Origin: Prolixibacter denitrificans
Lineage (GTDB): Bacteria > Bacteroidota > Bacteroidia > Bacteroidales > Prolixibacteraceae
Length of the DNA stretch: 64,000 bases
Assembly (NCBI RefSeq): GCF_003014495.1
Contig: NZ_PYGC01000003.1
Coordinates: 434,001 to 498,000, forward strand
Reading direction: 5' to 3'
Shown here: in pieces, positions 17,578 to 26,617 of the stretch
Position numbering within the stretch: position 1 is the first letter of the stretch
How the letters are laid out: each line of letters starts with the position of its first letter
Notes under the pieces: model-generated
Told to the model about the DNA's origin: nothing
The model's input: the letters and a program-made list of their open reading frames with translations, nothing else
Database searches by the model: none
Translations under genes and position numbers: made by a program

Positions 17578-20500
17578 ATGGGGACAGAAAAGATTGCTTT
17601 TTCCTCGCTTCGGTCCCTGATTCTAACCTCGAAAGAAAGCAGGCTACGAAGCAACAGCCGGCGCAATATGCTGAAAAAATTAGGCATTACGCTGGTTTCA
17701 TGGAACCCGGCCGTCGACCTGATTAACGACACTCTCCACCAGAGACCGGTCCTCCACCATTCTCTTCACAAGCTCACCATCGCTTACAACCATCACAACT
17801 GGACCATTGACAAATCGTTGTTGGGGGGCCGTCCGCGTTATCGCGTTCAACAGAACGAAAAGGAAATCAGGATTCGTTTAAAGGGAAGCCGCTTCCCGGG
17901 ACTCCAACTATCGCCTGATTTCACTGCCACCCTCAAATCTGGCACCTGGGGCTGGCAGCTTCATATCCGGTTCGATAAGCTGGGAATTGACCAACAGCTT
18001 TCGCTCGACGAGTGGCTGAATGGAAAAACCGTTCGCGGCAGTATTCCGATAGATGAAGTTATTAGGCTAGACCACTCCGATTCGATTTCCATTCGCTCGC
18101 TGGCAAATGTCGAAATCAGCTGCGACTGGCAACTTCATGCTCGCCTGCATTCCAAAATGAAACTGACGTTCTCCGGAGAATCACTCCAGTTTTCGGGATT
18201 TGAACTCTCCCCCAATCTTCAGGATACGAAACTAAAAAGCCCGGTTTCATTTTTGAATTTTACCCTTCCGGGAAAAGGGACCAGCAGACCTGTTCCTATC
18301 AATTCTGACAGGATATCGAATTCTTCAGAAAAAACAAGTCAGCAAATAAACGCGCTCCTGTTTGACAGAGAAAAATCGTATTATCAAAATACATTGCTGG
18401 CCTACTGTGGTAAAGAAAATAGCCCGGCTTACTACTATCATCCTTTCAGGAATGAGGCTTCGCTTCCACTAATCGAATCCATCGTCTCCGTTCATTACGG
18501 AGAGAGAAAATCGATCGAACTTCAGGGGAAGGTAGGCCATTCACCTTCTTGGATAAACATACCTGGTGCAGCCTTGTGCCTGCACGACGAACCGGAAGTC
18601 GACGATAATTTCCAGCTGACAATCGGCGATAATGGAAATGAATTGATTGCCTGTGCCGTTCCTTTGGCAGGAACCCGCATCGGCATTGAGGGTGCCGTGA
18701 GCCTGCCGGTACAATCGCTTCCGCAACAAATTATTCTTTCCGGCGAGGCGAATTCGAGTCCGAATATTCAAATCAATCCGCAGGTCAGATATACGCGACT
18801 CCAACTTGATGTCCCGATTCGTCTCTCGATGCTACGGGCTGAAGATTTAGTCGAACTATCATTCGAATTTTATAATTGTCGCTATACCAATAAGCAACAG
18901 CAATCCTATATCGAGTTGCGCGATGCCGGTAAGCCCGGATACATGGTGGTTTATTTTCCGCCACAACATGTTCTTGAGGAGGCTTTTTTCCGCACCAGCG
19001 AATTAAAGACCAACGAACCGGGTGCCAACGCAACAGGCAGTAATCAACCGGTAGCTCTTCCGGCTAAGTTTGAAACAGCAGGGAAAAGCCGGCTTGTTTT
19101 TGAGCTTTCCAAAGAATTCGAGGGCATGCCGCTAATAGTCAATCAACTGCTTAGTTGGGAACGCTTTAAGCTACGTATCAATCCCAGGGCCTGGCTTTTT
19201 ACCGGACTGAATACCACACGGATGATCATTCCGGCCAATATCAGTCGTTTCAGGCAACCAGCGCAGATTTCCATTCCTAAAAATATGAAGCCTCTCAATA
19301 TTTCCATTATCAGAAATACAGAGAAAGCCACGGAATCGGAAATTCGCATTGCGGCGCATTCGCGAAAGCAAGAGGTCTCTGAGCAACGCTATGAGGAGCA
19401 GAATGCCGGCAAGTTTCTTCCGGCACAGGTTCCCACGCTGACGCAGCTCAGGCAAATGAACTTTGTCAATATGCGACCTGTCAACTTCTTTGCTCCTCCC
19501 ACCGGCATGGAAACATCGCTCGAAATCCCCGGAAGGTTGTTCATTTCACCTAACCAACTGGCAGGCTTCCGTCATATTCTCCAAATAATCAACTCGTATG
19601 ACGACAGCTACCGACCAAAGACTTCGATACAATTAAAACCGATGATGGCCATGCGGCGAATCGGTTCATCGGCTAACTCTGAAGCGACACAGGAAGTTCC
19701 TTACCAGAATCAGATTTTCGAGTTGTGGCATACCCGTATGGGAGTTCAACTGAAAAGCGGTGAAGTCTCCGAAGAAGTTTTCAAAAACCTGAGCACGATA
19801 CGGGCGATCTGGTCCAGGGATGTTTATAACGGCAAAAATCTTCAATATCCCGGGAACAATGTAGAAATTCCATTCAGAGCCTCACTCAATGCCAAAGACC
19901 GAAATGATTTGGTGCATCAAACTTCGCACTATGGAGCAGATTTCACGCCGAGAGCGGTGGCTGTAAACCGACTGATGCTTTCTGCGTTGGGAGGCTGGCT
20001 CGATGCTCACGGTAATTTTGATTATAAGGATATTCAGGATGCCGGATTCTCCCTCATCGACTGGAAACACCTGGCCACATTGGGTCGCGACCAATTTGTC
20101 AGGGTCGTTCGACGCGGCTACCTTTTCCCGTTCGGGCATGAAGCAGCACTCATTAAGATTACGCAGCGTGAATTCGATGAACCCACCCGTTCGGCAGCCG
20201 ATATTCAGCGGATGTTCGTCGTGGTGAGAGAACCGGAGTTCTTCTATGACCCGTACACTGCGAATAATCAATTCAACGCCTTTCCATTCCAGTCCATTCG
20301 TCTGGTAAGTTTGGTTACACCTGCCATCGATTTGCCCACATCTCTGGTCAGTTCACCGGCACAGAACTTCCTGATTAATGTGGGCAGCAGTCCTTTCCGG
20401 TTTAAAATGGAAGCGGTTGATAAAGAAGGCACCACCATTCATTTCCGCTGCCCGATGGTGTTCATTGAGGATTATGCTGACTTTCTGGGACAACATATCA

Positions 20501-22380
20501 ACGATGTCATAAAAATTTATAATCAAACAGATGAAAACAACAATAGTCAGGACGATATATATCAAAAGGTAAGAACCACGGAGTTAAACGGGCAGCAAAT
20601 TGCTTATGCTGACAGTATTTTACCGGATGATACAAGCCTTGAGACCGTTACTCTGCGATTTAAAGCCAAACCTTACTCCTATCCGGGTACCCGCATGAAT
20701 TTTTACCCGGAAATCGATTATGCGGAAGTTCTGGTTAAAGCCGCCGAAGAATTTACCGGTCAAAAACAACCTGTCAAAATTGAGTTGTATGACGACCGCA
20801 ACGAAGGAACCGTTTGGTCGAAAATGTGGAAAGACGAAAAACTTCCCATCGATTTCAACGGTGGTGCCGATAAAACCGGAGGTTTTCTCTCCCCCAACAT
20901 TTCGGTAAGTGGATTATCCAAGATTTTCGGCCCTGTTTCCGGAGACGTTAATTACATCGCCGGACTGAGCTTTGAGCCAGATAAATTTTTTCCAGATACA
21001 CCGGACATTCCCGGATTCAACCTTCCTAAAATTTTTGGGGCTTTGCCACTGGGAAAACTCCTCAATCAGGTCAACCTGGGAGCAAGTGCGTTTAATCAGC
21101 TAAAAAATCAACTTTCCTCCTACCGGGAACAGATTGATGAAGTCAGAAAACAAATCCTACTGAAACAGGCCGAACTGGAGAAAGCCATTGCCGAAAATAA
21201 AACCGAGGATATTGCAAAGCTTAAAAATGAAATAGCCACAAAAACCAATGACTTACAGAGTCTCGCCAACCAGGTACGAGACTTCATGAACGGTCAGACG
21301 CCACGTATTCCAAATTTAAAAACCTACCGGGTAGGGAATTCATTTGTGGCCGAATACCGGTGGCAGCCCGAATTTAATAAAACGACTACGGTTTTCGACG
21401 GTTTTATCGCGCTCAATGCTGATGATCCGAATAATACGCTAACCATCAACAACCGGATGGTTAAGTCGATCGATGCACAAACGCCACCACAGGTCGAAGT
21501 GATGGCCAGCATGCAAAATTTCAATGTCTCGATTGGTGGTATGATAGCCGTTGATTTCCGGAAACTGACATTCAAAGCAGGAACACAAACCAAGAAAGAT
21601 GTCAAAGTTCAGTTGGGTACAGTTCCGTTGCGTTTCCTCGGACCACTTTCGTTTGTTAACGGCTTGCAACAAATTATTCCGGCCGAGGGCTTTGGCGAGG
21701 GTGTCACCATCAAACTGGAAGGTGCTGGCATTCGTGCGGGATACGATTTGAAGATTCCACCCATCGAAGTCGGAATTTTCTCATTGGCCAACGTGTCGCT
21801 CGGAGCTTCGCTTTATCTTCCCTTTACAGGCGATCCGTTGACACTTGGATTTAATTTCTGCACCCGGCAAAATCCCTTCCTGTTAAGGGTTAGTCTCTTT
21901 GGCGGCGGAGGATTCTTCGCTTTGCAGACCTCGATTGCCGGATTGACCAAACTGGAAGCGGCCTTCGAGTTTTCTGCAGGCTTATCGCTCAATGTGGGTG
22001 TTGCCAGTGGCGGCGTACAGGTGGCCGGCGGCTTCTATTACAGCATCGAGTACGAAAACGACCAGTCAATCTCGAAACTCTCCGGTTACCTGCGTATCAA
22101 CGGTAACTTATCGATATTGGGCATTATCACCCTGAGCATGGAGTTTTACCTGTCGCTGAACGCGATTATCGTCAACAAAATGATTAATGGCGAGACGGTA
22201 AAGAAAGTCGAAAAGATGATCGGTGAGGCCAGCGTCAAGGTAAAAATAGAGGTGCTCTTCTTCAGCAAAAGCGTTACCGTAAAAGTAAGACGCGAACTTC
22301 GGGCTGCTGATGCCGACCCATTATTCTCTGATACGATTCCGGAGCCGGCCTGGCTCGATTACTGCAAAGCATTTGCCTAA
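17578..22380 (+). CDS. Giant protein of unknown function (1600 residues)
   Basis: I do not recognise a function. The protein is 1600 residues with no convincing signal peptide or membrane helix. An SRRNMLKK segment at about 26-33 resembles a twin-arginine motif but the following stretch is barely hydrophobic. Residues 40-1100 look predominantly beta-strand; VVRRGYLFPFGHEAALIKIT near 845-865 is a striking conserved-looking block. Residues about 1174-1240 form a coiled coil rich in Glu, Lys and Gln heptads. The C-terminal 250 residues are Gly-rich and amphipathic beta, with FNFCTRQNPFLLRVSLFGGGG near 1425-1445, and end in a VKIEVLFFSKSVTVKV strand. I have an impression of similar C-terminal blocks in large uncharacterised proteins of actinobacteria. 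It is followed after 19 bases by a second giant gene, so the two are one unit. A structural or assembly role is inference. Confidence 0.7.
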   Translation: MGTEKIAFSSLRSLILTSKESRLRSNSRRNMLKKLGITLVSWNPAVDLINDTLHQRPVLHHSLHKLTIAYNHHNWTIDKSLLGGRPRYRVQQNEKEIRIRLKGSRFPGLQLSPDFTATLKSGTWGWQLHIRFDKLGIDQQLSLDEWLNGKTVRGSIPIDEVIRLDHSDSISIRSLANVEISCDWQLHARLHSKMKLTFSGESLQFSGFELSPNLQDTKLKSPVSFLNFTLPGKGTSRPVPINSDRISNSSEKTSQQINALLFDREKSYYQNTLLAYCGKENSPAYYYHPFRNEASLPLIESIVSVHYGERKSIELQGKVGHSPSWINIPGAALCLHDEPEVDDNFQLTIGDNGNELIACAVPLAGTRIGIEGAVSLPVQSLPQQIILSGEANSSPNIQINPQVRYTRLQLDVPIRLSMLRAEDLVELSFEFYNCRYTNKQQQSYIELRDAGKPGYMVVYFPPQHVLEEAFFRTSELKTNEPGANATGSNQPVALPAKFETAGKSRLVFELSKEFEGMPLIVNQLLSWERFKLRINPRAWLFTGLNTTRMIIPANISRFRQPAQISIPKNMKPLNISIIRNTEKATESEIRIAAHSRKQEVSEQRYEEQNAGKFLPAQVPTLTQLRQMNFVNMRPVNFFAPPTGMETSLEIPGRLFISPNQLAGFRHILQIINSYDDSYRPKTSIQLKPMMAMRRIGSSANSEATQEVPYQNQIFELWHTRMGVQLKSGEVSEEVFKNLSTIRAIWSRDVYNGKNLQYPGNNVEIPFRASLNAKDRNDLVHQTSHYGADFTPRAVAVNRLMLSALGGWLDAHGNFDYKDIQDAGFSLIDWKHLATLGRDQFVRVVRRGYLFPFGHEAALIKITQREFDEPTRSAADIQRMFVVVREPEFFYDPYTANNQFNAFPFQSIRLVSLVTPAIDLPTSLVSSPAQNFLINVGSSPFRFKMEAVDKEGTTIHFRCPMVFIEDYADFLGQHINDVIKIYNQTDENNNSQDDIYQKVRTTELNGQQIAYADSILPDDTSLETVTLRFKAKPYSYPGTRMNFYPEIDYAEVLVKAAEEFTGQKQPVKIELYDDRNEGTVWSKMWKDEKLPIDFNGGADKTGGFLSPNISVSGLSKIFGPVSGDVNYIAGLSFEPDKFFPDTPDIPGFNLPKIFGALPLGKLLNQVNLGASAFNQLKNQLSSYREQIDEVRKQILLKQAELEKAIAENKTEDIAKLKNEIATKTNDLQSLANQVRDFMNGQTPRIPNLKTYRVGNSFVAEYRWQPEFNKTTTVFDGFIALNADDPNNTLTINNRMVKSIDAQTPPQVEVMASMQNFNVSIGGMIAVDFRKLTFKAGTQTKKDVKVQLGTVPLRFLGPLSFVNGLQQIIPAEGFGEGVTIKLEGAGIRAGYDLKIPPIEVGIFSLANVSLGASLYLPFTGDPLTLGFNFCTRQNPFLLRVSLFGGGGFFALQTSIAGLTKLEAAFEFSAGLSLNVGVASGGVQVAGGFYYSIEYENDQSISKLSGYLRINGNLSILGIITLSMEFYLSLNAIIVNKMINGETVKKVEKMIGEASVKVKIEVLFFSKSVTVKVRRELRAADADPLFSDTIPEPAWLDYCKAFA

Positions 22381-22399
22381 CCCCTAATCCGAGCAAATC

Positions 22400-25300
22400 A
22401 TGAAACAATCCATTCTTTTCACAGCGCTTCCTAACGGACGTACCAGCCAAAATGGTCAGGATTACCTGCGCTTGTCTTTGGCTATTGCCATTCAACTGGC
22501 GGGTTCGGGCAAATTAAAACTCAAGAATTTTCCTGATATACTGAAATGGCACGACGAGCTGAATGCAATGCAGTTTTCACTGAATATGGACGGTAAAGAA
22601 AGTGTCATTCAACCGGTTCAGGATAGACTCGATCCATTTCTTTGGAGTGATCTTTTCCACGAAGATATCAAGGTGGAGAGCTATAAAAAAGAAGACTATA
22701 CGCTTTCGCGGATACACAGCTACCAGGTGGCGTCAATGAAAACCTTTCTGCTGAAAACGTACACGCAATTCGGAACAAAATCGCCGGAGATAGTTGTTCG
22801 CGGAAAAGTTCTATTGGAAAATACCGAGGTGAAGAACATCGGCCGTTTCAGACCTTTGCAGGAAACCCAAATCAGGCAATTCCAGCGACAACCCATCACC
22901 AACATCCGACCAATGGTTACCCGCGAACTAGTCAAAAATAACATGTTGGAAGAAGACCACAGTAAACTTCTCTCTGCCAGGAATTATAAAGAATTGAAAT
23001 TACAGGCGAAGGTACCGGCATACAATTTTGTTCAGTTGCGTGATTTTCACAAGTACAAAATGAAAATGCTGCAAGCTCCCTTGCTAAAGATTGAAAAGCC
23101 GGAATTTGAGTTTCACGATATTCTGGCCGCTTTGGGAAGCTATCCGCAATTGCAACGGAAATTCGGGCTGGTACTCGATTTTCTCGTCCCGATTCCTGAA
23201 AATGTTGCCCCGGAAAGTACACTCAAGATCTATCCGTCGGTGACCGACTGGGAAGTAGAAACCGAAATTTCGACTCCCCGAACGGCTTATCGACTGACCA
23301 GTGACGGATTCTACGCCCGCGAAAAGAACGATGCGTTCCTGCACAACGGCTTTGTCAAAATCAACACTCCGGAATTCTCAGCTAACCAGATTGACACCGA
23401 CGGAACAGCCGTCCAGCTATCTGAAATGGTCGACAACCAAATTGAAAAGAATTCCATCAGGCAGATTCAGGTTACGGAACAAAGTCAGCAAATCGAGCGC
23501 ATGACCATCACCAATCTGGCACTGAATCTGGCACACGAAAAAGACGAGGAAGAAGATGACGAAGGGATGCCGCCCATGCGCAGTGCCGGAATTGGCATTA
23601 TCAAAAACGACATCGATGTGTTTGTCGACCATCGGTTTCAGATCACACAAAAGCTCCAGGCCGATTTTTCCGCTACGCATTACCGAAAAAGAGAGCACAA
23701 TATCATTGCGCCAGAAGAGATACTTTACGCTGAAGACGTAACGCTGGGATACCGGATGGACATCGCTTACAGCGAGCAACCGGATAAATGGTATTCGCTT
23801 CACCGGAAACAGGACAGGGTAAACTATTACGACGAAAACAACAATCCCACCGAGATAAGTGATATAGAGCCTGACGAAGGTTTTCTGCAGATGGCAGCCA
23901 GTCAGGATCCGGAAAACCCTGACGACTTTTTTGTCAGTGAAACACTCTTTCGCTGGGAAGGCTGGAGTCTTGCTGTTCCACGTCCCGGGTTGGCCATTAA
24001 CGAAGCAGACGACTCGTCGCCCGACAAAAGTCATGATTACGTTCACCGGACCATGGCTGACGAACAAAAAAAGTTTGCGTTCGACCCAACATTGGATTTC
24101 AAATTGAATGTTCAGTCAGAAATCATTCCGGGTACGCTTCCGCGACTGCGTTTTGGAAAATCATACAATATTAGGGTTCGCACCGTTGACCTTGCAGGGA
24201 ATAGTGTAGCATTGAAAAGCGAGACTGATAGTTCGGATAAATGCATCATTTCCGGATTTGTTTACCAGCGTTACGAACCGGTTTCCAATCCGCTGCTTCT
24301 GCTGGCAAACGCTTTGCGGCAGGGAGAAACACCTGAATCGCTGGTAATCCGGAGTAATTTTGACCAAACCGCCGAGGCATACGAACAAGCCGAGGGTACT
24401 GGAAATGGAACAACTGCCCGTCATTTGCTTCCGCCGGAAAACAGCCAGCTAATGGCCGAAACTCATGGACGCTTCGACAAAGCATTTGACGATAATCCAG
24501 ACGCCGCACGTGAGATGTATCAGCTCATCGTGGGCCGGGAGAAATCACCGGAAGTGATGGCTGACGGGAAAGACAAAATCTACTCCGAATCGGAAGCTTC
24601 GATCCAATATATCCCCGATCCGGCTGCAGCCGGTGTAGCCATTTTCCTGGCTGACGGTTATGAAAAAACGCACGAAAAGACATTCGACCCACGCTATTTC
24701 AGCTTTTTCTCTTCCAGTGAACTCAATCCAACTAACAACACGGAAGGCGAAGGCGACTGGTTGAAATATCGCTCATTACGCATTCAGCTGGCTGAAGGTG
24801 ACTTCGGGACAACCTGGAGTTCGGGCAACCGGATGTTGACCGTTCGTTTGCCGAAGGGCTACCGCCTGAAACTGAAATTCACCTCTTTCTGGCGCTCCAC
24901 CGATTTGCAGTCGCTGTCGGGCGTTTGGAAGATGTTGAAAGAAGAATCACCCGGAGACCAGAAACTGAGACAACTAGCTTTCACCGGCAGGCACTGGATG
25001 CTCAGTCCCGGCCGTGAACTGGAACTGGTTCATGCCGTTCAACAACCGGTAGAAGAGCCGAAAATCGATGTAATACAACCAGCCAGAGATTTTGGCTCGA
25101 CGGATGCCGATTTGAATACGAAGCTGAAAATTCATGCCCGCAGTACGGAAGAAATGTATGTCGAAGCACGTTGGAAAGACATGGACGACAATCCCTTATT
25201 GACGGAACCCAAAGAGGTAGATGCCAATTCACAACTCGACCAGTTTGTAGTTGGTTATCACGAATCCGAAAAGCAGTTTGGGTATATCAGTACCGCCAAA

Positions 25301-26605
25301 GAAAAGCCACAGATGAAACTGAGAATCGCCGGCCCCATGATCAAAAAAATAGAGCCCGATCAGAAGCCTGTCCAATTGTTCCGGATGAAACCTGATGTTA
25401 CGTTCAAAACCATTACCTATCGTGGGTTTGTTTTGGCAATTCCCCCGTTGGTACATCGGTTCAACGATACCAAACACCGTTGGGTCGATTATCGCCCGGT
25501 AGGAACTTCGCGCTATGCGGAAATGTTTGTCCGCGAAAGCGACGAAACACCTAAACCGGTAAAACGCGAAGGTCCCTGGTTTGAGAAGGTGAATATTCTT
25601 TCCACCGCCAGGCCGGCTATTCCGAAAGTAGAATATGTTCTGCCTCTGATGCACTGGGAAAAATCGGATGGTAACAAAGTGATGATTCACAAACGAAATG
25701 GTGGTGGATTGCGTGTTTACATGGACCGTCCGTGGTTTTCATCCGGCGAAGGAGAGAAACTGGCCATCCTTTTAATGCCGCAAGGCAACAAAGATAAAAC
25801 CGCCATGATGCGGGCGGCTCAGCGTTACAATCCCAACTTCACCATGTGGGGAATCGACCCGATTCATCCATCGACAAAACCCGATAAAACCGGGCCATTA
25901 CCCGATGATTTTGGTTTCAATGCAGAAACCGTTCGAAATCTGGAGCACCCGGGAGTTAAAAATATCCGTACGGATGCGGTTATTTATCCGGTTCGGTTTG
26001 ACAAGCAGCGGAAAAAATGGTACGCCGATATCAGCATTAGTACGCAGCGGATGTATTTCCCGTTCATCCGGTTGATCCTGGCTCGTTATCAGGAAAACTC
26101 ACTGAAGGAAGGAAATCACGATGTTTGTCTTAGTGAACCTGTTACCGCTGATTTCATGCAATTACTTCCCGACAGGCGCACGCATATCGAATTCAACAAC
26201 GACGCTAATAACTCGCGGTTTAGAATCACCATTTCCGGTTTGGTTTCTCATGTTTACCCCAACCATCCGGGTAGTTATTTCGAAATTACTTTTATCGACC
26301 CGGAACTGGCGCAACCCATTGATGCAATTTTAGATGATGACCGCACAGACAAAGCGCTTTCGCGATACAACTACACGATAGCGGTTTCAGAAAAAAACGT
26401 AAACAACGGATATTTTCGGTTGGTAAAAGACTTTAACTTGCCCGGAAAATACCGCTCCACTCCCTTCGAGATTATCATCCGGGAGTATGAGCGTTCCGGC
26501 GAGCAGTTAAAAACAACTCTTCGGCAACGAGGCGATGGACTTCCGCCCAACAACGAACCGCGTCTTGTTTATGCCGACGTCTTCAAAATCAATGTAAAAA
26601 AATAG
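22400..26605 (+). CDS. Giant protein of unknown function (1401 residues), partner of the preceding gene
   Basis: Unrecognised function. 1401 residues, no signal peptide, no membrane helix. The N-terminal 400 residues are mixed; an acidic stretch (EKDEEEDDEGMPP) lies near 387-400. RFGKSYNIRVRTVDLAGNS near 585-602 resembles a fibronectin-type or Ig-like strand pair. LELVHAVQQPVEEP near 875-890 and GGGLRVYMDRPWFSSGEGE near 1100-1118 look like conserved family motifs, possibly shared with large uncharacterised proteins from actinobacteria and proteobacteria (memory, unverified). The last 150 residues are beta-rich. Start at 22400 lies 19 bases after the upstream stop. Its end is only 12 bases from a convergent gene, with no visible terminator. 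Confidence 0.7.
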   Translation: MKQSILFTALPNGRTSQNGQDYLRLSLAIAIQLAGSGKLKLKNFPDILKWHDELNAMQFSLNMDGKESVIQPVQDRLDPFLWSDLFHEDIKVESYKKEDYTLSRIHSYQVASMKTFLLKTYTQFGTKSPEIVVRGKVLLENTEVKNIGRFRPLQETQIRQFQRQPITNIRPMVTRELVKNNMLEEDHSKLLSARNYKELKLQAKVPAYNFVQLRDFHKYKMKMLQAPLLKIEKPEFEFHDILAALGSYPQLQRKFGLVLDFLVPIPENVAPESTLKIYPSVTDWEVETEISTPRTAYRLTSDGFYAREKNDAFLHNGFVKINTPEFSANQIDTDGTAVQLSEMVDNQIEKNSIRQIQVTEQSQQIERMTITNLALNLAHEKDEEEDDEGMPPMRSAGIGIIKNDIDVFVDHRFQITQKLQADFSATHYRKREHNIIAPEEILYAEDVTLGYRMDIAYSEQPDKWYSLHRKQDRVNYYDENNNPTEISDIEPDEGFLQMAASQDPENPDDFFVSETLFRWEGWSLAVPRPGLAINEADDSSPDKSHDYVHRTMADEQKKFAFDPTLDFKLNVQSEIIPGTLPRLRFGKSYNIRVRTVDLAGNSVALKSETDSSDKCIISGFVYQRYEPVSNPLLLLANALRQGETPESLVIRSNFDQTAEAYEQAEGTGNGTTARHLLPPENSQLMAETHGRFDKAFDDNPDAAREMYQLIVGREKSPEVMADGKDKIYSESEASIQYIPDPAAAGVAIFLADGYEKTHEKTFDPRYFSFFSSSELNPTNNTEGEGDWLKYRSLRIQLAEGDFGTTWSSGNRMLTVRLPKGYRLKLKFTSFWRSTDLQSLSGVWKMLKEESPGDQKLRQLAFTGRHWMLSPGRELELVHAVQQPVEEPKIDVIQPARDFGSTDADLNTKLKIHARSTEEMYVEARWKDMDDNPLLTEPKEVDANSQLDQFVVGYHESEKQFGYISTAKEKPQMKLRIAGPMIKKIEPDQKPVQLFRMKPDVTFKTITYRGFVLAIPPLVHRFNDTKHRWVDYRPVGTSRYAEMFVRESDETPKPVKREGPWFEKVNILSTARPAIPKVEYVLPLMHWEKSDGNKVMIHKRNGGGLRVYMDRPWFSSGEGEKLAILLMPQGNKDKTAMMRAAQRYNPNFTMWGIDPIHPSTKPDKTGPLPDDFGFNAETVRNLEHPGVKNIRTDAVIYPVRFDKQRKKWYADISISTQRMYFPFIRLILARYQENSLKEGNHDVCLSEPVTADFMQLLPDRRTHIEFNNDANNSRFRITISGLVSHVYPNHPGSYFEITFIDPELAQPIDAILDDDRTDKALSRYNYTIAVSEKNVNNGYFRLVKDFNLPGKYRSTPFEIIIREYERSGEQLKTTLRQRGDGLPPNNEPRLVYADVFKINVKK

Positions 26606-26617
26606 ACCGTTTTAGTG

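Noticed and set aside
17653-17676. Twin-arginine signal in the 1600-residue protein
   Set aside because: SRRNMLKK is present, but the next residues are not hydrophobic enough for a Tat h-region and no cleavage site follows.
23417-24067. A 216-codon frame antisense to the second giant gene
   Set aside because: Overlaps a large uninterrupted gene fully, lacks ribosome binding and any recognisable domain.
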